This document shows, one piece after another, positions 6,906 through 14,636 of a stretch of DNA of 64,000 nt; within the stretch, counting starts at the first letter, position 1, and the number at the start of each line of letters is the position of its first letter. The stretch is from Rhizobium sp. ASV20. GTDB taxonomy: Bacteria > Pseudomonadota > Alphaproteobacteria > Rhizobiales > Rhizobiaceae. The stretch lies in contig NZ_JAELTU010000010.1 in assembly GCF_016429015.1 (NCBI RefSeq), forward strand, positions 17,734 to 81,733, written 5' to 3'. The notes below the pieces were generated by a model. It did no database searches and was not told the origin of the DNA. It was given only the letters and a program-made list of their open reading frames with translations. The position numbers were made by a program, and so were the translations under genes.

Positions 6906-8408
6906 TCAGCTGGCGAGTTTCAACCTGACGGCGCCGGTCCTCGAGCCTGAGCGCACCGTCTTGAAGCGGCCGACGAGGCCGGCAAGCTCGTTGCTGATGT
7001 CGGCGAGGTGGCGGGTCGAGGCATTTGTCTCTTCCATCAGCGCCACGTTCTGCTGCGTCATATGATCCATGTTACGGACAGCGGAGTTGATCTCGCTGAT
7101 GCCGACGGCCTGCTCCTGTGTGGAGCGCGCGATGGCGCCGACATTGCGGTCGATGGAAGCCACCTGGTTGCCGATGAGTTCCAGCGCTTCGCCGGTACGG
7201 TTCACAAGCTCGACCCCGCGACGCACATCGTTCGACGAGCGGTCGATCAAATCCTTGATCTGCTTTGCGGCAGTGGCAGAGCGTTGCGCCAGTTCGCGCA
7301 CTTCCTGGGCGACGACCGCAAAGCCTTTGCCCTGTTCACCGGCTCTTGCAGCTTCGACGCCGGCATTCAGCGCCAGAAGATTGGTCTGGAAAGCGATATC
7401 ATCGATGACGGAAATGATGTCGGTCATCTTGCGCGAAGAGGTTTCGATATCGTCCATGGCCGAAACGGCCTCCTGAACGACCTGTCGCGACCGTTCGGCT
7501 TCGGAAGCCGATTCCTTGACGATCGCCTGTACTTCGCGCGTCCGCTCTGCGGTCTGCTCGGAGATGGTGGTGATCTGCTCGATCGCGGCGGCGCTTTCCT
7601 CAAGTGCGGAAGCCTGCTGTTCCGTGCGCCGCGCCATATTGTCGGCGGCGGAGGAGATCGAGCCGGCCTCGTCGCGAACGCGCGTCACCGAGTCCTCGAT
7701 GTGCCGCATCGCCGTTCCGAGCGACGTCAGCGATTCGTTGTAGTTGCTCTTCAGGAGCTCGAATTCGGCCGATAGGGCCTCGGTAATGTCAGCCGTGAGA
7801 TCGCCGTTTGCCAGACCGTTCAGCGCGACGCCGAGCGCATTTAGCGCGCGTTGCTGCTCCTGCTGTGCTGCCGCCCGCTCGGTTTCGGCGCGGTCGCGTT
7901 CGTCGGCCAGCACCTGGAGATAGACGGATATGCCGAAGTCCATGTCAACGAGGGCTGCCTTGATGACAGCCGAGAGCCGTCGTGACAGAGCCTGCTCGTG
8001 CTTGCGCTGCAGAATACCCTTCAGCTGCTGGGCGACGACTGCCCGCACTATGCCCTCGAGAATGACGGCGTAGCCGCCGATATACCAACGTGGTTCCAGC
8101 CCCAGGCGGGCATGGGTCCGGCCGACTGCTGACACGGCGTCTACATAGTCGGGGCTATATTTGCCCGATGCAATCGTCTTCCAATGCTCTTGCTGCTTGG
8201 ATTTGGCGTGCGTCACATGCTGAGGAGACGAAAAGAACTTAGACATCTCGGGATGCTTGATAATCTTCTCGTAGAAGACATCAAGAGAGCCCTTGACGGC
8301 AAGTTCGATAATCGGCTGCAGCTCCGACAGAGCCTGGCGAGCATCCTGTCCCAGTCCTACGAAGTCGAGACGATTGTCCAACTCGTTCATTTTCGATGCA
8401 CGCACCAT
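6906..8408 (-). CDS. Globin-coupled methyl-accepting chemotaxis protein
   Basis: 500 residues, soluble, with no membrane segment. Residues 10-165 form a protoglobin-type sensor ([26 protein letters not shown]; candidate proximal haem ligand His99 in [19 protein letters not shown]). Residues about 190-240 are a HAMP-like linker, and 245-480 a chemoreceptor signalling domain with the invariant hairpin tip (335-377, [16 protein letters not shown]...). It probably senses oxygen through haem and drives CheA-dependent aerotaxis from the cytoplasm, like HemAT. GGAG eight bases before the ATG supports the first start rather than the Met at residue 7. No che genes are nearby, so it must feed a chemotaxis system encoded elsewhere. 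Confidence 0.88.
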   Translation of the reverse strand: MVRASKMNELDNRLDFVGLGQDARQALSELQPIIELAVKGSLDVFYEKIIKHPEMSKFFSSPQHVTHAKSKQQEHWKTIASGKYSPDYVDAVSAVGRTHARLGLEPRWYIGGYAVILEGIVRAVVAQQLKGILQRKHEQALSRRLSAVIKAALVDMDFGISVYLQVLADERDRAETERAAAQQEQQRALNALGVALNGLANGDLTADITEALSAEFELLKSNYNESLTSLGTAMRHIEDSVTRVRDEAGSISSAADNMARRTEQQASALEESAAAIEQITTISEQTAERTREVQAIVKESASEAERSRQVVQEAVSAMDDIETSSRKMTDIISVIDDIAFQTNLLALNAGVEAARAGEQGKGFAVVAQEVRELAQRSATAAKQIKDLIDRSSNDVRRGVELVNRTGEALELIGNQVASIDRNVGAIARSTQEQAVGISEINSAVRNMDHMTQQNVALMEETNASTRHLADISNELAGLVGRFKTVRSGSRTGAVRLKLAS

Positions 8409-8647
8409 GATCTGCTCCAGTAAAGAAATTACAAGCAGTTAGGCCACAGTCATGGTTAAGAATTCATTAGATTGATCGGTTATTTTGGCTTCTTGGGCCT
8501 GCGCATTTCAGCGCACCCTCCGGCGTATCGTCGGGGTCGCGCCCGATTGCGCGGCTTGGTTCGATCTGCTAATGCGAGCCTCAGCATTTTCAATTGTTTC
8601 GCCTCGGAGCGTTTGGCATGGGAAGCCTGAAGTCAGCAGATAGATAA

Positions 8648-8676
8648 GCCGCAACAGCTCATTTTGTTGTTGCGGC
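8648..8676 (+). promoter_or_regulatory. Leader hairpin upstream of the FloR-like gene
   Basis: In the 342-bp gene-free stretch 8409-8750, GCCGCAACA (8648-8656) pairs perfectly with TGTTGCGGC (8668-8676) around an 11-nt loop, about 75 nt before the exporter start. No T tract follows, so it is not a simple terminator. Drug-inducible phenicol exporters such as cmlA can use leader-based attenuation, so this may be a 5'UTR control element. The rest of the stretch presumably holds both divergent promoters; I see no convincing gene in it. Confidence 0.3.
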
Positions 8677-8750
8677 GTCCTGTCGATCCCATCCAAACCA
8701 AGACCGTAGGCAGTCGCCGCCCGATTTCTCCTTCGAGCGGATATATTCTT

Positions 8751-9947
8751 ATGACCTATACGCGCCCTGCTTGGGCCTATTCGCTGTCAGCGGCACTGCT
8801 GCTGATGGCGCCCTTCGATATCCTTGCTTCCCTGGCGATGGATATCTACCTTCCCGTCGTGCCGGCGATGCCCGGCATCCTGAACACGTCGGCATCGGTG
8901 ATCCAGCTGACACTCAGCGGCTACATGATTATCCTCGGTGCGGGGCAGATCATCTTCGGGCCGATTTCGGATCGTATTGGCCGCCGTCCGGTTCTGATTC
9001 TCGGAGCGGTTCTCTTCGCTGCGGCGTCCCTTGGGGCGGCGTGCTCGTCCACGGCCGGCACCTTCGTCGTCTACCGACTGCTGCAAGCCGGCGGTGCTTC
9101 TGCCGTGCTCGTCGCGACCTTCGCAACGGTTCGCGACGTCTATGCCGATCGTGAGGAAGGAGCCGTCATTTACAGCGCCTTCGGTGCGATTCTTTCATTC
9201 GTACCGGCCCTCGGTCCGATCGTCGGCGCGGTCGTCGCCGACAGGTTCGGGTGGCGTGCGATCTTCGTGCTGCTCGCATTGCTGTCGCTGATGGCGACGA
9301 TCAACGCGATGCTCCGGTGGCACGAAACGCGGCCATCCGTTGCTGCGAATGCGAGGCGGTCCATCTTGCCGATCTTCGCCAGTTTCACCTTCTGGGTTTA
9401 CACCTTGGCCTTCAGCGCTGTCATGGGGACCTTCTTCGTCTTCTTCTCGACTGCGCCGCGAGTTTTGATTGGTCATGCCGGCTACTCGGAGTTCGGCTTT
9501 AGCCTCGCATTCGCGACCGTTGCGTGTGTGATGATTGCCACGACACGATTCGCCAGGATTTTCGTTGGGAAATGGGGTGTTGCGGGTTGCGCAACGCGAG
9601 GCATGCTATTGCTACTGTGCGGCGCCGCACTTCTCGCAGTCGGCCAGATCTACGGATCGCCGTCATTTGCAAGCTTCCTGCTACCGGTCTGGATCATGGC
9701 GGTCGGTATCGTGCTTGCAGCCTCGGTTACGGCCAATGGCGCACTTGCGGAGTTTGGCGATATGGCAGGGTCTGCCGTCGCATTTTACTCCTGCATCCAG
9801 AGCATGATCGTAAGTATCGGGGGAACGTTGTCAGTTACCATTCTGGATGGCGACAGCGCTTGGCCGCTAGTGGCCTATTCCACCACTATGGCATTCCTGG
9901 TGTTGGCCGCGCAGATTCTGCTCAGGCGTCACCAGTCAAAAAAATGA
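8751..9947 (+). CDS. floR: FloR/CmlA-type phenicol exporter (MFS, Bcr/CflA group)
   Basis: 398 residues, 12 predicted membrane segments. From memory the sequence is very close to the FloR florfenicol/chloramphenicol exporter along its length: N terminus TRPAWAY..ALLLMAPFDILASLAMDIYLPVVPAMPGILN, motif A GPISDRIGRRP, LLQAGGASAVLVATFATVRDVYA, and FFVFFSTAPRVLIG. It would expel phenicol antibiotics across the inner membrane by proton antiport. The ATG at 8751 matches the known FloR N terminus; an upstream start at 8664 would add 29 non-conserved residues, and the ribosome site (GAGCGG) is weak. There are no mobile-element genes beside it, so this may be a resident homologue rather than a recent import. 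Identity was not computed. Confidence 0.82.
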   Translation: MTYTRPAWAYSLSAALLLMAPFDILASLAMDIYLPVVPAMPGILNTSASVIQLTLSGYMIILGAGQIIFGPISDRIGRRPVLILGAVLFAAASLGAACSSTAGTFVVYRLLQAGGASAVLVATFATVRDVYADREEGAVIYSAFGAILSFVPALGPIVGAVVADRFGWRAIFVLLALLSLMATINAMLRWHETRPSVAANARRSILPIFASFTFWVYTLAFSAVMGTFFVFFSTAPRVLIGHAGYSEFGFSLAFATVACVMIATTRFARIFVGKWGVAGCATRGMLLLLCGAALLAVGQIYGSPSFASFLLPVWIMAVGIVLAASVTANGALAEFGDMAGSAVAFYSCIQSMIVSIGGTLSVTILDGDSAWPLVAYSTTMAFLVLAAQILLRRHQSKK

Positions 9948-9988
9948 CAGGGTAGCCAGCGCATCCCTGTCGCGACACATCTGAAACG

Positions 9989-10020
9989 CTGCCCGCAAGA
10001 AAGTGAGTTTTTGCGGGCAG
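9989..10020. terminator. Hairpin between convergent exporter and LLM genes
   Basis: A perfect 10-bp stem (CTGCCCGCAA at 9989-9998 with TTGCGGGCAG at 10011-10020) with a 12-nt loop sits between two convergent genes. T runs are inside the loop edge and after the stem only as TTAT, so it is a probable but not textbook bidirectional terminator. Confidence 0.55.
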
Positions 10021-10068
10021 TTATCACGGTTTCCTGAGACCAAAATCTCGCTTTGCTGCAGCGTTGCT

Positions 10069-11091
10069 TCAACGCCATCCGAGAGCAGGCGCGACATGCT
10101 TGAGGATCGCCTCGATCACGTGCGCGTTGTATTCCACACCTAGCTGATTGGGGACGGTCAGCAGCAAGGTATCGGCAGCCGCAATCGCCTCATCCTTTGC
10201 TAATTCCTCGATCAGCACATCCGGTTCGGCGGCATAGCTACGGCCGAAGATGGCCCGCGTCTTCTCGTCGATAAAGCCGACCTGGTCGGAATCCTTGCCG
10301 CTGCTGCCGAAGTAGGCTCGGTCGAGGTCGTTGACCAGCGCGAAGATACTGCGGCTGACCGAGACCCGCGGTTCGCGTTTGTGGCCGGCCTCTTTCCATG
10401 CCTCACGAAAGACCCTGATCTGATCGGCTTGCTGGACATGGAACGGCAGACCGGTTTCATCGTCCTTGAGGGTAGAACTTTGCAGGTTCATGCCGAGCCT
10501 TGCTGCCCATGTCGCGGTCGCATTGGAACTGGCTCCCCACCAGATCCGGTCGCGCAGGCCCTCCGAATGCGGTTCGAGGCGCAACAGGCCGGGTGGGTTC
10601 GGGAACATCGGCCGTGGATTGGGTTTGGCAAAGCCTTCGCCGCGCAGGATGTCGAGCAGCACTTCGGCATGGCGCCTGCCCATGTCGGCGTCCGTCTCGC
10701 CCTCGGTCGGCTCGTAGCCGAAATGCCGCCAACCGTCGATGACCTGCTCAGGTGAGCCGCGGCTGATGCCGAGTTGCAGCCGGCCACCCGCGATCAGATC
10801 GGCCGAACCGGCATCTTCCGCCATGTAGAACGGGTTTTCGTAACGCATGTCGATGACGGCGGTGCCGATCTCGATGCGGCTGGTCTTGGCGCCGACGGCA
10901 GCCAACAGTGGAAATGGCGATGCCAACTGGCGGGCAAAGTGATGTACGCGGAAATAGGCGCCATCCGCGCCAAGCTCTTCGGCAGCAACGGCAAGATCGA
11001 TCGATTGCAGAAGCGTGTCTGCAGCCGAGCGCGTTTGCGATTGAGGCGAGGGCGTCCAGTGGCCGAATGAAAGGAATCCGATCTTCTTCAT
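10069..11091 (-). CDS. LLM-class flavin-dependent monooxygenase
   Basis: 340 residues of the bacterial-luciferase-like TIM-barrel family (MKKIGFLSFGHW, SRIEIGTAVIDMRYENPFYMAEDAGSADLIAGGRLQLGISRGSPEQ). Such enzymes use FMNH2 supplied by a separate reductase to oxidise carbon-sulfur, carbon-nitrogen or aldehyde substrates. The beginning and the C-terminal signature (HVAPALGWR) closely resemble the LLM enzyme at 47554-48594 (HIAPHLGWR), so the two are probably the same subgroup. It stands alone, so no substrate can be read from context. GGAG precedes the ATG at good spacing. No flavin reductase gene is adjacent. Confidence 0.82.
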   Translation of the reverse strand: MKKIGFLSFGHWTPSPQSQTRSAADTLLQSIDLAVAAEELGADGAYFRVHHFARQLASPFPLLAAVGAKTSRIEIGTAVIDMRYENPFYMAEDAGSADLIAGGRLQLGISRGSPEQVIDGWRHFGYEPTEGETDADMGRRHAEVLLDILRGEGFAKPNPRPMFPNPPGLLRLEPHSEGLRDRIWWGASSNATATWAARLGMNLQSSTLKDDETGLPFHVQQADQIRVFREAWKEAGHKREPRVSVSRSIFALVNDLDRAYFGSSGKDSDQVGFIDEKTRAIFGRSYAAEPDVLIEELAKDEAIAAADTLLLTVPNQLGVEYNAHVIEAILKHVAPALGWR

Positions 11092-11203
11092 AGGCTCACT
11101 CCATAAGGTTTGGCTCGCTCGTCTCTATGTCATGGCACGATTTCGACGCGAGATACAAGCGGACTGGAGGTATCCCGGCGGCGCATGCATTTCATCACAA
11201 ACG

Positions 11204-11230
11204 AAAAGAGCCCGCCATTGAGCGGGCTCT
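11204..11230 (-). terminator. Rho-independent terminator, minus strand
   Basis: On the minus strand AGAGCCCGC (from 11230) pairs perfectly with GCGGGCTCT around a 6-nt loop and is followed by TTTT (11207-11204). It terminates the secreted-protein gene(s) at 11280-12405. Confidence 0.8.
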
Positions 11231-11279
11231 GGGAACATCAGCCTGGGGCTGCTGCGCCGCAGCCTCTGGCTGAGCGTCA

Positions 11280-11774
11280 TTACTTCGCAGGCTTGATGGA
11301 GCCGATGATATCGAGCACTTCCTGCTTGTGCTTGTCCTGATCGTCCTTGGAACCCCAGTAGGTCAGGATAAGCATTTTGTCCGGCGCCGGGGACAGGACG
11401 CCAAGGGTGATGTTGACGGCTCCGTCATTGTCGGTGCCCTGCCAGTTCAGAAGCGTGAGCTTCATGCCGTTGACTTCGTTGCTGTCATCGTCCTTGCGGG
11501 TGCTGGCATCGACTTTGACGCCGTTCTTGGCGAGGAAATTGACTGCGTCGTCAGTAATCTTGTCGACGTTGGCATCGGTGGCGACATCCAAGGAAAAGTA
11601 GACGGCGGAGTCCGGAGAACTCGAATCGATGCCGGTTTCGGTCTCCTGTGGCTTCCAGCTGTCAGGGATGCTCACGCTGGCGACCGGCGCGTCGCTCGGG
11701 AAGGCGATCGTTTTGGCATTGGCAAGCATCGGGAACGCTACCAGCGCAGCGGCAAGAAAGATGATTTTTTTCAT
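11280..11774 (-). CDS. Secreted protein of unknown function (164 aa)
   Basis: A clear Sec signal peptide (MKKIIFLAAALVAFPMLANA) is followed by about 144 residues with alternating beta-strand and turn character and many Asp/Ser (AVYFSLDVATDANVDKITDDAVNFLAKNGVKVD; MLILTYWGSKDDQDKHKQEVLDIIGSIKP at the end). The layout resembles small periplasmic proteins of the PsbP/Mog1 kind, but I do not recognise the family. No Cys, no lipobox. It is 109 nt downstream of another secreted-protein gene on the same strand and ends at a strong terminator, so the two may be one unit. Confidence 0.7.
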   Translation of the reverse strand: MKKIIFLAAALVAFPMLANAKTIAFPSDAPVASVSIPDSWKPQETETGIDSSSPDSAVYFSLDVATDANVDKITDDAVNFLAKNGVKVDASTRKDDDSNEVNGMKLTLLNWQGTDNDGAVNITLGVLSPAPDKMLILTYWGSKDDQDKHKQEVLDIIGSIKPAK

Positions 11775-11883
11775 GGGGGCTCCAATTTATCGGTCGGTTG
11801 CGGTGGTGGGTTGATCCCGTTGGGTGCACGGGTTGTGTTATTGCCGGCGGTCATCGTGGCGACGGAAAGAGTGATCGCCGATT

Positions 11884-12405
11884 TCAGTCGCCGGAGGCGA
11901 GCTCGAAGTCCTCATCGAAAGACGAGGCCTTACCTGAGGTCATGTCGTGAAGCGTGTAATGAAGCTTGTATTTCCCGGCGGATAGACCATCCAGGGTCAA
12001 GGTCATGTCGAACTTGAACTCCATGTTCTGCTTATGGCTGACAAGATGCGTATCCATGTAGCCCCGCTTGCTCCAGAGGACTTCACCGCTCGTGTCGACA
12101 ATGTCGAGATCGGCCATCAGATGCATTTCATAGAGGCCGTCGGAAAGCTGTTTCCAGCCATAGCCGACCGGCTCGCCATAGGTGATGATAGGCTCGCCGG
12201 GCTTGAAGACATTCGAGCTGCGCGCCTTGTAGACGCCGTAGCCACTTGAGGCTTCGGAGATGAAGGTTACGTTTTGCTGTGAAAACGGAACCTTGCCCCA
12301 GGCTTCGATGGTTGCCTTTTGTGCTGCCGCCAGATCGGCAAGAGGATCGGCATGGGCCGCTGTCGCAAGACAGGCTGCGAGTATTAATCCAAGGGCGCGT
12401 CGCAT
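11884..12405 (-). CDS. Secreted protein of unknown function (173 aa)
   Basis: The ATG at 12405 opens a signal peptide (MRRALGLILAACLATAAHA). The mature part is rich in beta-strand (GWKQLSDGLYEMHLMADLDIVDTSGEVLWSK; MEFKFDMTLTLDGLSAGKYKLHYTLHD), suggesting an immunoglobulin-like or beta-sandwich fold. An upstream ATG at 12474 would place 23 charged residues before the signal and is rejected. The family is not recognised. It precedes the other secreted-protein gene at 11280-11774 on the same strand. Confidence 0.7.
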   Translation of the reverse strand: MRRALGLILAACLATAAHADPLADLAAAQKATIEAWGKVPFSQQNVTFISEASSGYGVYKARSSNVFKPGEPIITYGEPVGYGWKQLSDGLYEMHLMADLDIVDTSGEVLWSKRGYMDTHLVSHKQNMEFKFDMTLTLDGLSAGKYKLHYTLHDMTSGKASSFDEDFELASGD

Positions 12406-12785
12406 GGTGCTCTTCGATCCATTTAGCCGGTCGTTGATGAAGGAGATGCTGCAGGGACGAGGAAACAGCGCCACCTCGCCGATCGCGACGGTCGCATCCC
12501 CAGGCCGCCTGCCTGGTTCGCCAGGGCGGAGCTCGATTTCGGCATTGAAATTAGGCCCTTACGAAAAAATAGGATGTAGTTCTTCTAAGTCTTTCGATGG
12601 GCGAGAGCCATAAATATTGCGTGGCGCGACAGGTCCATTTTTGGGTCGAAACCTCGGCCTCGGGGCGAGGTATGGTATCCGTCACACATGAAGCGCCGTT
12701 GATGCGAAATCGAGAACATTTCCAGGCTGAGCCCCGCCGGATTTCGGCACTGCGGAGGGCCTCGCATGCAAAACGGGGTTGCCGG
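12406..12785. other. Gene-free interval of 380 bp
   Basis: It separates the secreted-protein genes from the Lrp-family regulator, all read leftwards. I see no convincing coding sequence; a 60-codon frame on the minus strand (12585-12767) lacks a ribosome site. It must hold the promoter of the secreted-protein genes. Confidence 0.5.
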
Positions 12786-13217
12786 TCAGCGCGCGATTCG
12801 CGTCGAGAGAATGATGGATGACAAAGTTCGCTCTACGCCGTCAATCTTGCCGATTTCATCGATCAGCTGGTCCAGTTCGGAAATCGACGGTGCGGCGACG
12901 ATCGCGATCAGGTCGAAAGAGCCGCTGACGGAATGAAGCGTCGTCACGGCATGAATGGCATCCAGCGAAGCCGTCACTGCGGACAGCACCTTCGGCGCAA
13001 TGGTAATCAGCACATGCGCGCGAATAAGGCCGGAAAGATAGGTCTCTGAGAGCCGTACGCCATAGCCGGCGATCACGCCTTCGCGCTCCAGCCGTTCCAA
13101 CCGAGCCTGGACCGTCGTCCGAGAAAGCGAGAGTTTCTTGGCGAGCGTTGCCACCGGCATGCGGGCATTTTCACCCAGCAATGCCAGTAACTCGCGATCC
13201 TTGCCCGTTACCTGCAT
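12786..13217 (-). CDS. Lrp/AsnC-family regulator of the lysine genes
   Basis: 143 residues: an N-terminal helix-turn-helix (KDRELLALLGENARMPVATLAKKLSLSRTTVQARLERLEREGVI) and a C-terminal RAM ligand-binding domain (HVLITIAPKVLSAVTASLDAIHAVTTLHSVSGSFDLIAIVAA). GCAGGA lies six bases before the ATG at 13217, whereas the upstream ATG at 13223 abuts it, so 13217 is preferred. It is divergent from the lysine-dehydrogenase-type gene, so it probably senses lysine or a product and controls the 13356 gene, as Lrp-type regulators commonly do with amino-acid catabolic neighbours. Confidence 0.85.
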   Translation of the reverse strand: MQVTGKDRELLALLGENARMPVATLAKKLSLSRTTVQARLERLEREGVIAGYGVRLSETYLSGLIRAHVLITIAPKVLSAVTASLDAIHAVTTLHSVSGSFDLIAIVAAPSISELDQLIDEIGKIDGVERTLSSIILSTRIAR

Positions 13218-13253
13218 GCTCATTCCTGCGTTTTGCGAAACATGATCGTCATA

Positions 13254-13271
13254 TTGCACAAAATTATACAA
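13254..13271. promoter_or_regulatory. Candidate Lrp-type operator
   Basis: TTGCACAAAATTATACAA is an imperfect inverted repeat with an AATT centre and TTG/CAA ends, in the 138-bp gap between the divergent lrp-family and dehydrogenase genes. That layout suits Lrp/AsnC proteins, which favour AT-rich centred 15-18 bp sites. It is proposed from position and symmetry only. Confidence 0.35.
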
Positions 13272-13355
13272 CGAAACGCTGTTTTTGTCGCTATGAATCG
13301 TTCAGCCGCTGCCTACACTTATAAAAATCTTATTCATGAAACGCAGGGGAATAAT

Positions 13356-14459
13356 ATGAAAGACATAGTGGTCATCGGCGCAGGCAAAATCGGCGGCGCG
13401 ATTGCTTTGATGCTGGCTGAAACCGGCGACTACAAGGTTGTCGTCACCGATCGCAGTACTGAGCAGCTTGCCAAGATCGACCGCCACGCCGCGATTTCCA
13501 CCGCAGCTGTCGACATTGCCGACCGCGCGGCGCTCGTGAGCGTTTTGACCGGCAAATTTGCTGTTCTGTCTGCCGCTCCCTTCCATCTGACTGGCCTCGT
13601 TGCTGAAGCCGCTGTCGAAGCTGGCGTTCACTACCTCGATCTCACCGAAGACGTCGCGACGACGAAGAAGGTGGAAGAGCTGGCTCAGAATGCGAAGACC
13701 GCATTCATTCCGCAGTGCGGCCTGGCTCCGGGCTTCATTTCCATCGTAGCCAATGATCTCGCCAAGCGTTTCGACAGCCTCGATAGCGTACGCATGCGCG
13801 TCGGCGCCCTGCCACAGTACCCGTCCAACGCTCTGAACTATAACCTGACCTGGAGCACGGACGGCCTGATCAACGAATATATCGAGCCGTGCGAAGCCAT
13901 CGTTGAAGGCAAGTTCGTCACTGTTCCGGCCATGGAAGAGCGTGAAGAGTTCTCTCTCGACGGCGTTACCTACGAGGCGTTCAACACCTCTGGCGGCCTC
14001 GGTACCCTTGCCAAGACGCTTGAGGGCCGCGTTCGCACGATGAACTACCGCACGATTCGCTACCCTGGCCATCAGGCGATCATCAAGGCGTTGCTCAACG
14101 ACCTCAACCTCAAGAACCGCCGCGATGTTCTGAAGGATCTGTTCGAAAACGCGCTGCCGGCCACCATGCAGGACGTTGTCGTGATCTTCGTCACGGTCTG
14201 CGGCTGGCGCGATGGTCGCTACATGCAGGAAACCTACGCCAACAAGGTCTACTCGGGCATTGTTGCGGGCAAGAAGATGAGCGCCATCCAGATCACCACG
14301 GCTGCCGGCATCACGACTGTGCTTGACCTACTTGCGAACGGCAAGCTTTCCGCCAAGGGCTTCGTTTGCCAGGAAGAGATCGATCTGGGCGACTTCCTCA
14401 ACAACCGCTTCGGTCAGGTCTACAGCCTGGAGAAGATCAAGATGAAAGAAGCTGTTTGA
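13356..14459 (+). CDS. Lysine 6-dehydrogenase / saccharopine-dehydrogenase-family enzyme
   Basis: 367 residues with an N-terminal Rossmann motif (VVIGAGKIGG, residues 5-14) and the saccharopine dehydrogenase fold (ACGVHYLDLTEDVATTK-like segment, FIPQCGLAPGFISIVANDLA, MNYRTIRYPGHQAIIKALL). Length and fold fit L-lysine 6-dehydrogenase, described from Agrobacterium, which converts lysine and NAD to 2-aminoadipate semialdehyde plus ammonia; a true saccharopine dehydrogenase is the alternative. Because no lysine-ketoglutarate reductase gene is present and all later steps to 2-oxoglutarate are nearby, the direct dehydrogenase is favoured. GCAGGGG precedes the ATG at 13356; an upstream start at 13233 would run through the promoter region. 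Confidence 0.75.
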   Translation: MKDIVVIGAGKIGGAIALMLAETGDYKVVVTDRSTEQLAKIDRHAAISTAAVDIADRAALVSVLTGKFAVLSAAPFHLTGLVAEAAVEAGVHYLDLTEDVATTKKVEELAQNAKTAFIPQCGLAPGFISIVANDLAKRFDSLDSVRMRVGALPQYPSNALNYNLTWSTDGLINEYIEPCEAIVEGKFVTVPAMEEREEFSLDGVTYEAFNTSGGLGTLAKTLEGRVRTMNYRTIRYPGHQAIIKALLNDLNLKNRRDVLKDLFENALPATMQDVVVIFVTVCGWRDGRYMQETYANKVYSGIVAGKKMSAIQITTAAGITTVLDLLANGKLSAKGFVCQEEIDLGDFLNNRFGQVYSLEKIKMKEAV

Positions 14460-14487
14460 GCAACCTCTTGCTTTCAGGATTTGCAGC

Positions 14488-14516
14488 GTGGCGCCTTCGG
14501 GCGCCACTTTCGTTTT
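14488..14516 (+). terminator. Rho-independent terminator with UUCG loop
   Basis: GTGGCGCC (14488-14495) pairs with GGCGCCAC (14500-14507) closed by TTCG, followed by TTTCGTTTT. It ends the dehydrogenase gene and faces the convergent ydiJ gene. Confidence 0.85.
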
Positions 14517-14636
14517 AAGGCTGGAGCCTGCTGCATTTGTGGGCCGTGAGCCAAAGCAATGCCGGCATGCGCTGCGATGCAGGCAAAGCCGCAAGACCGA
14601 AGTGGAAGGGTAGCCTGCGAGGTGTTGCGCCGGGTT

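Noticed and set aside
8508..8696. A 62-codon minus-strand frame between chemoreceptor and exporter genes
   Set aside because: Starts at TTG without a ribosome site, no recognisable features, overlaps the leader hairpin of the FloR-like gene.
12585..12767. A 60-codon minus-strand frame in the gap before the Lrp gene
   Set aside because: No Shine-Dalgarno and a composition typical of random high-GC frames.
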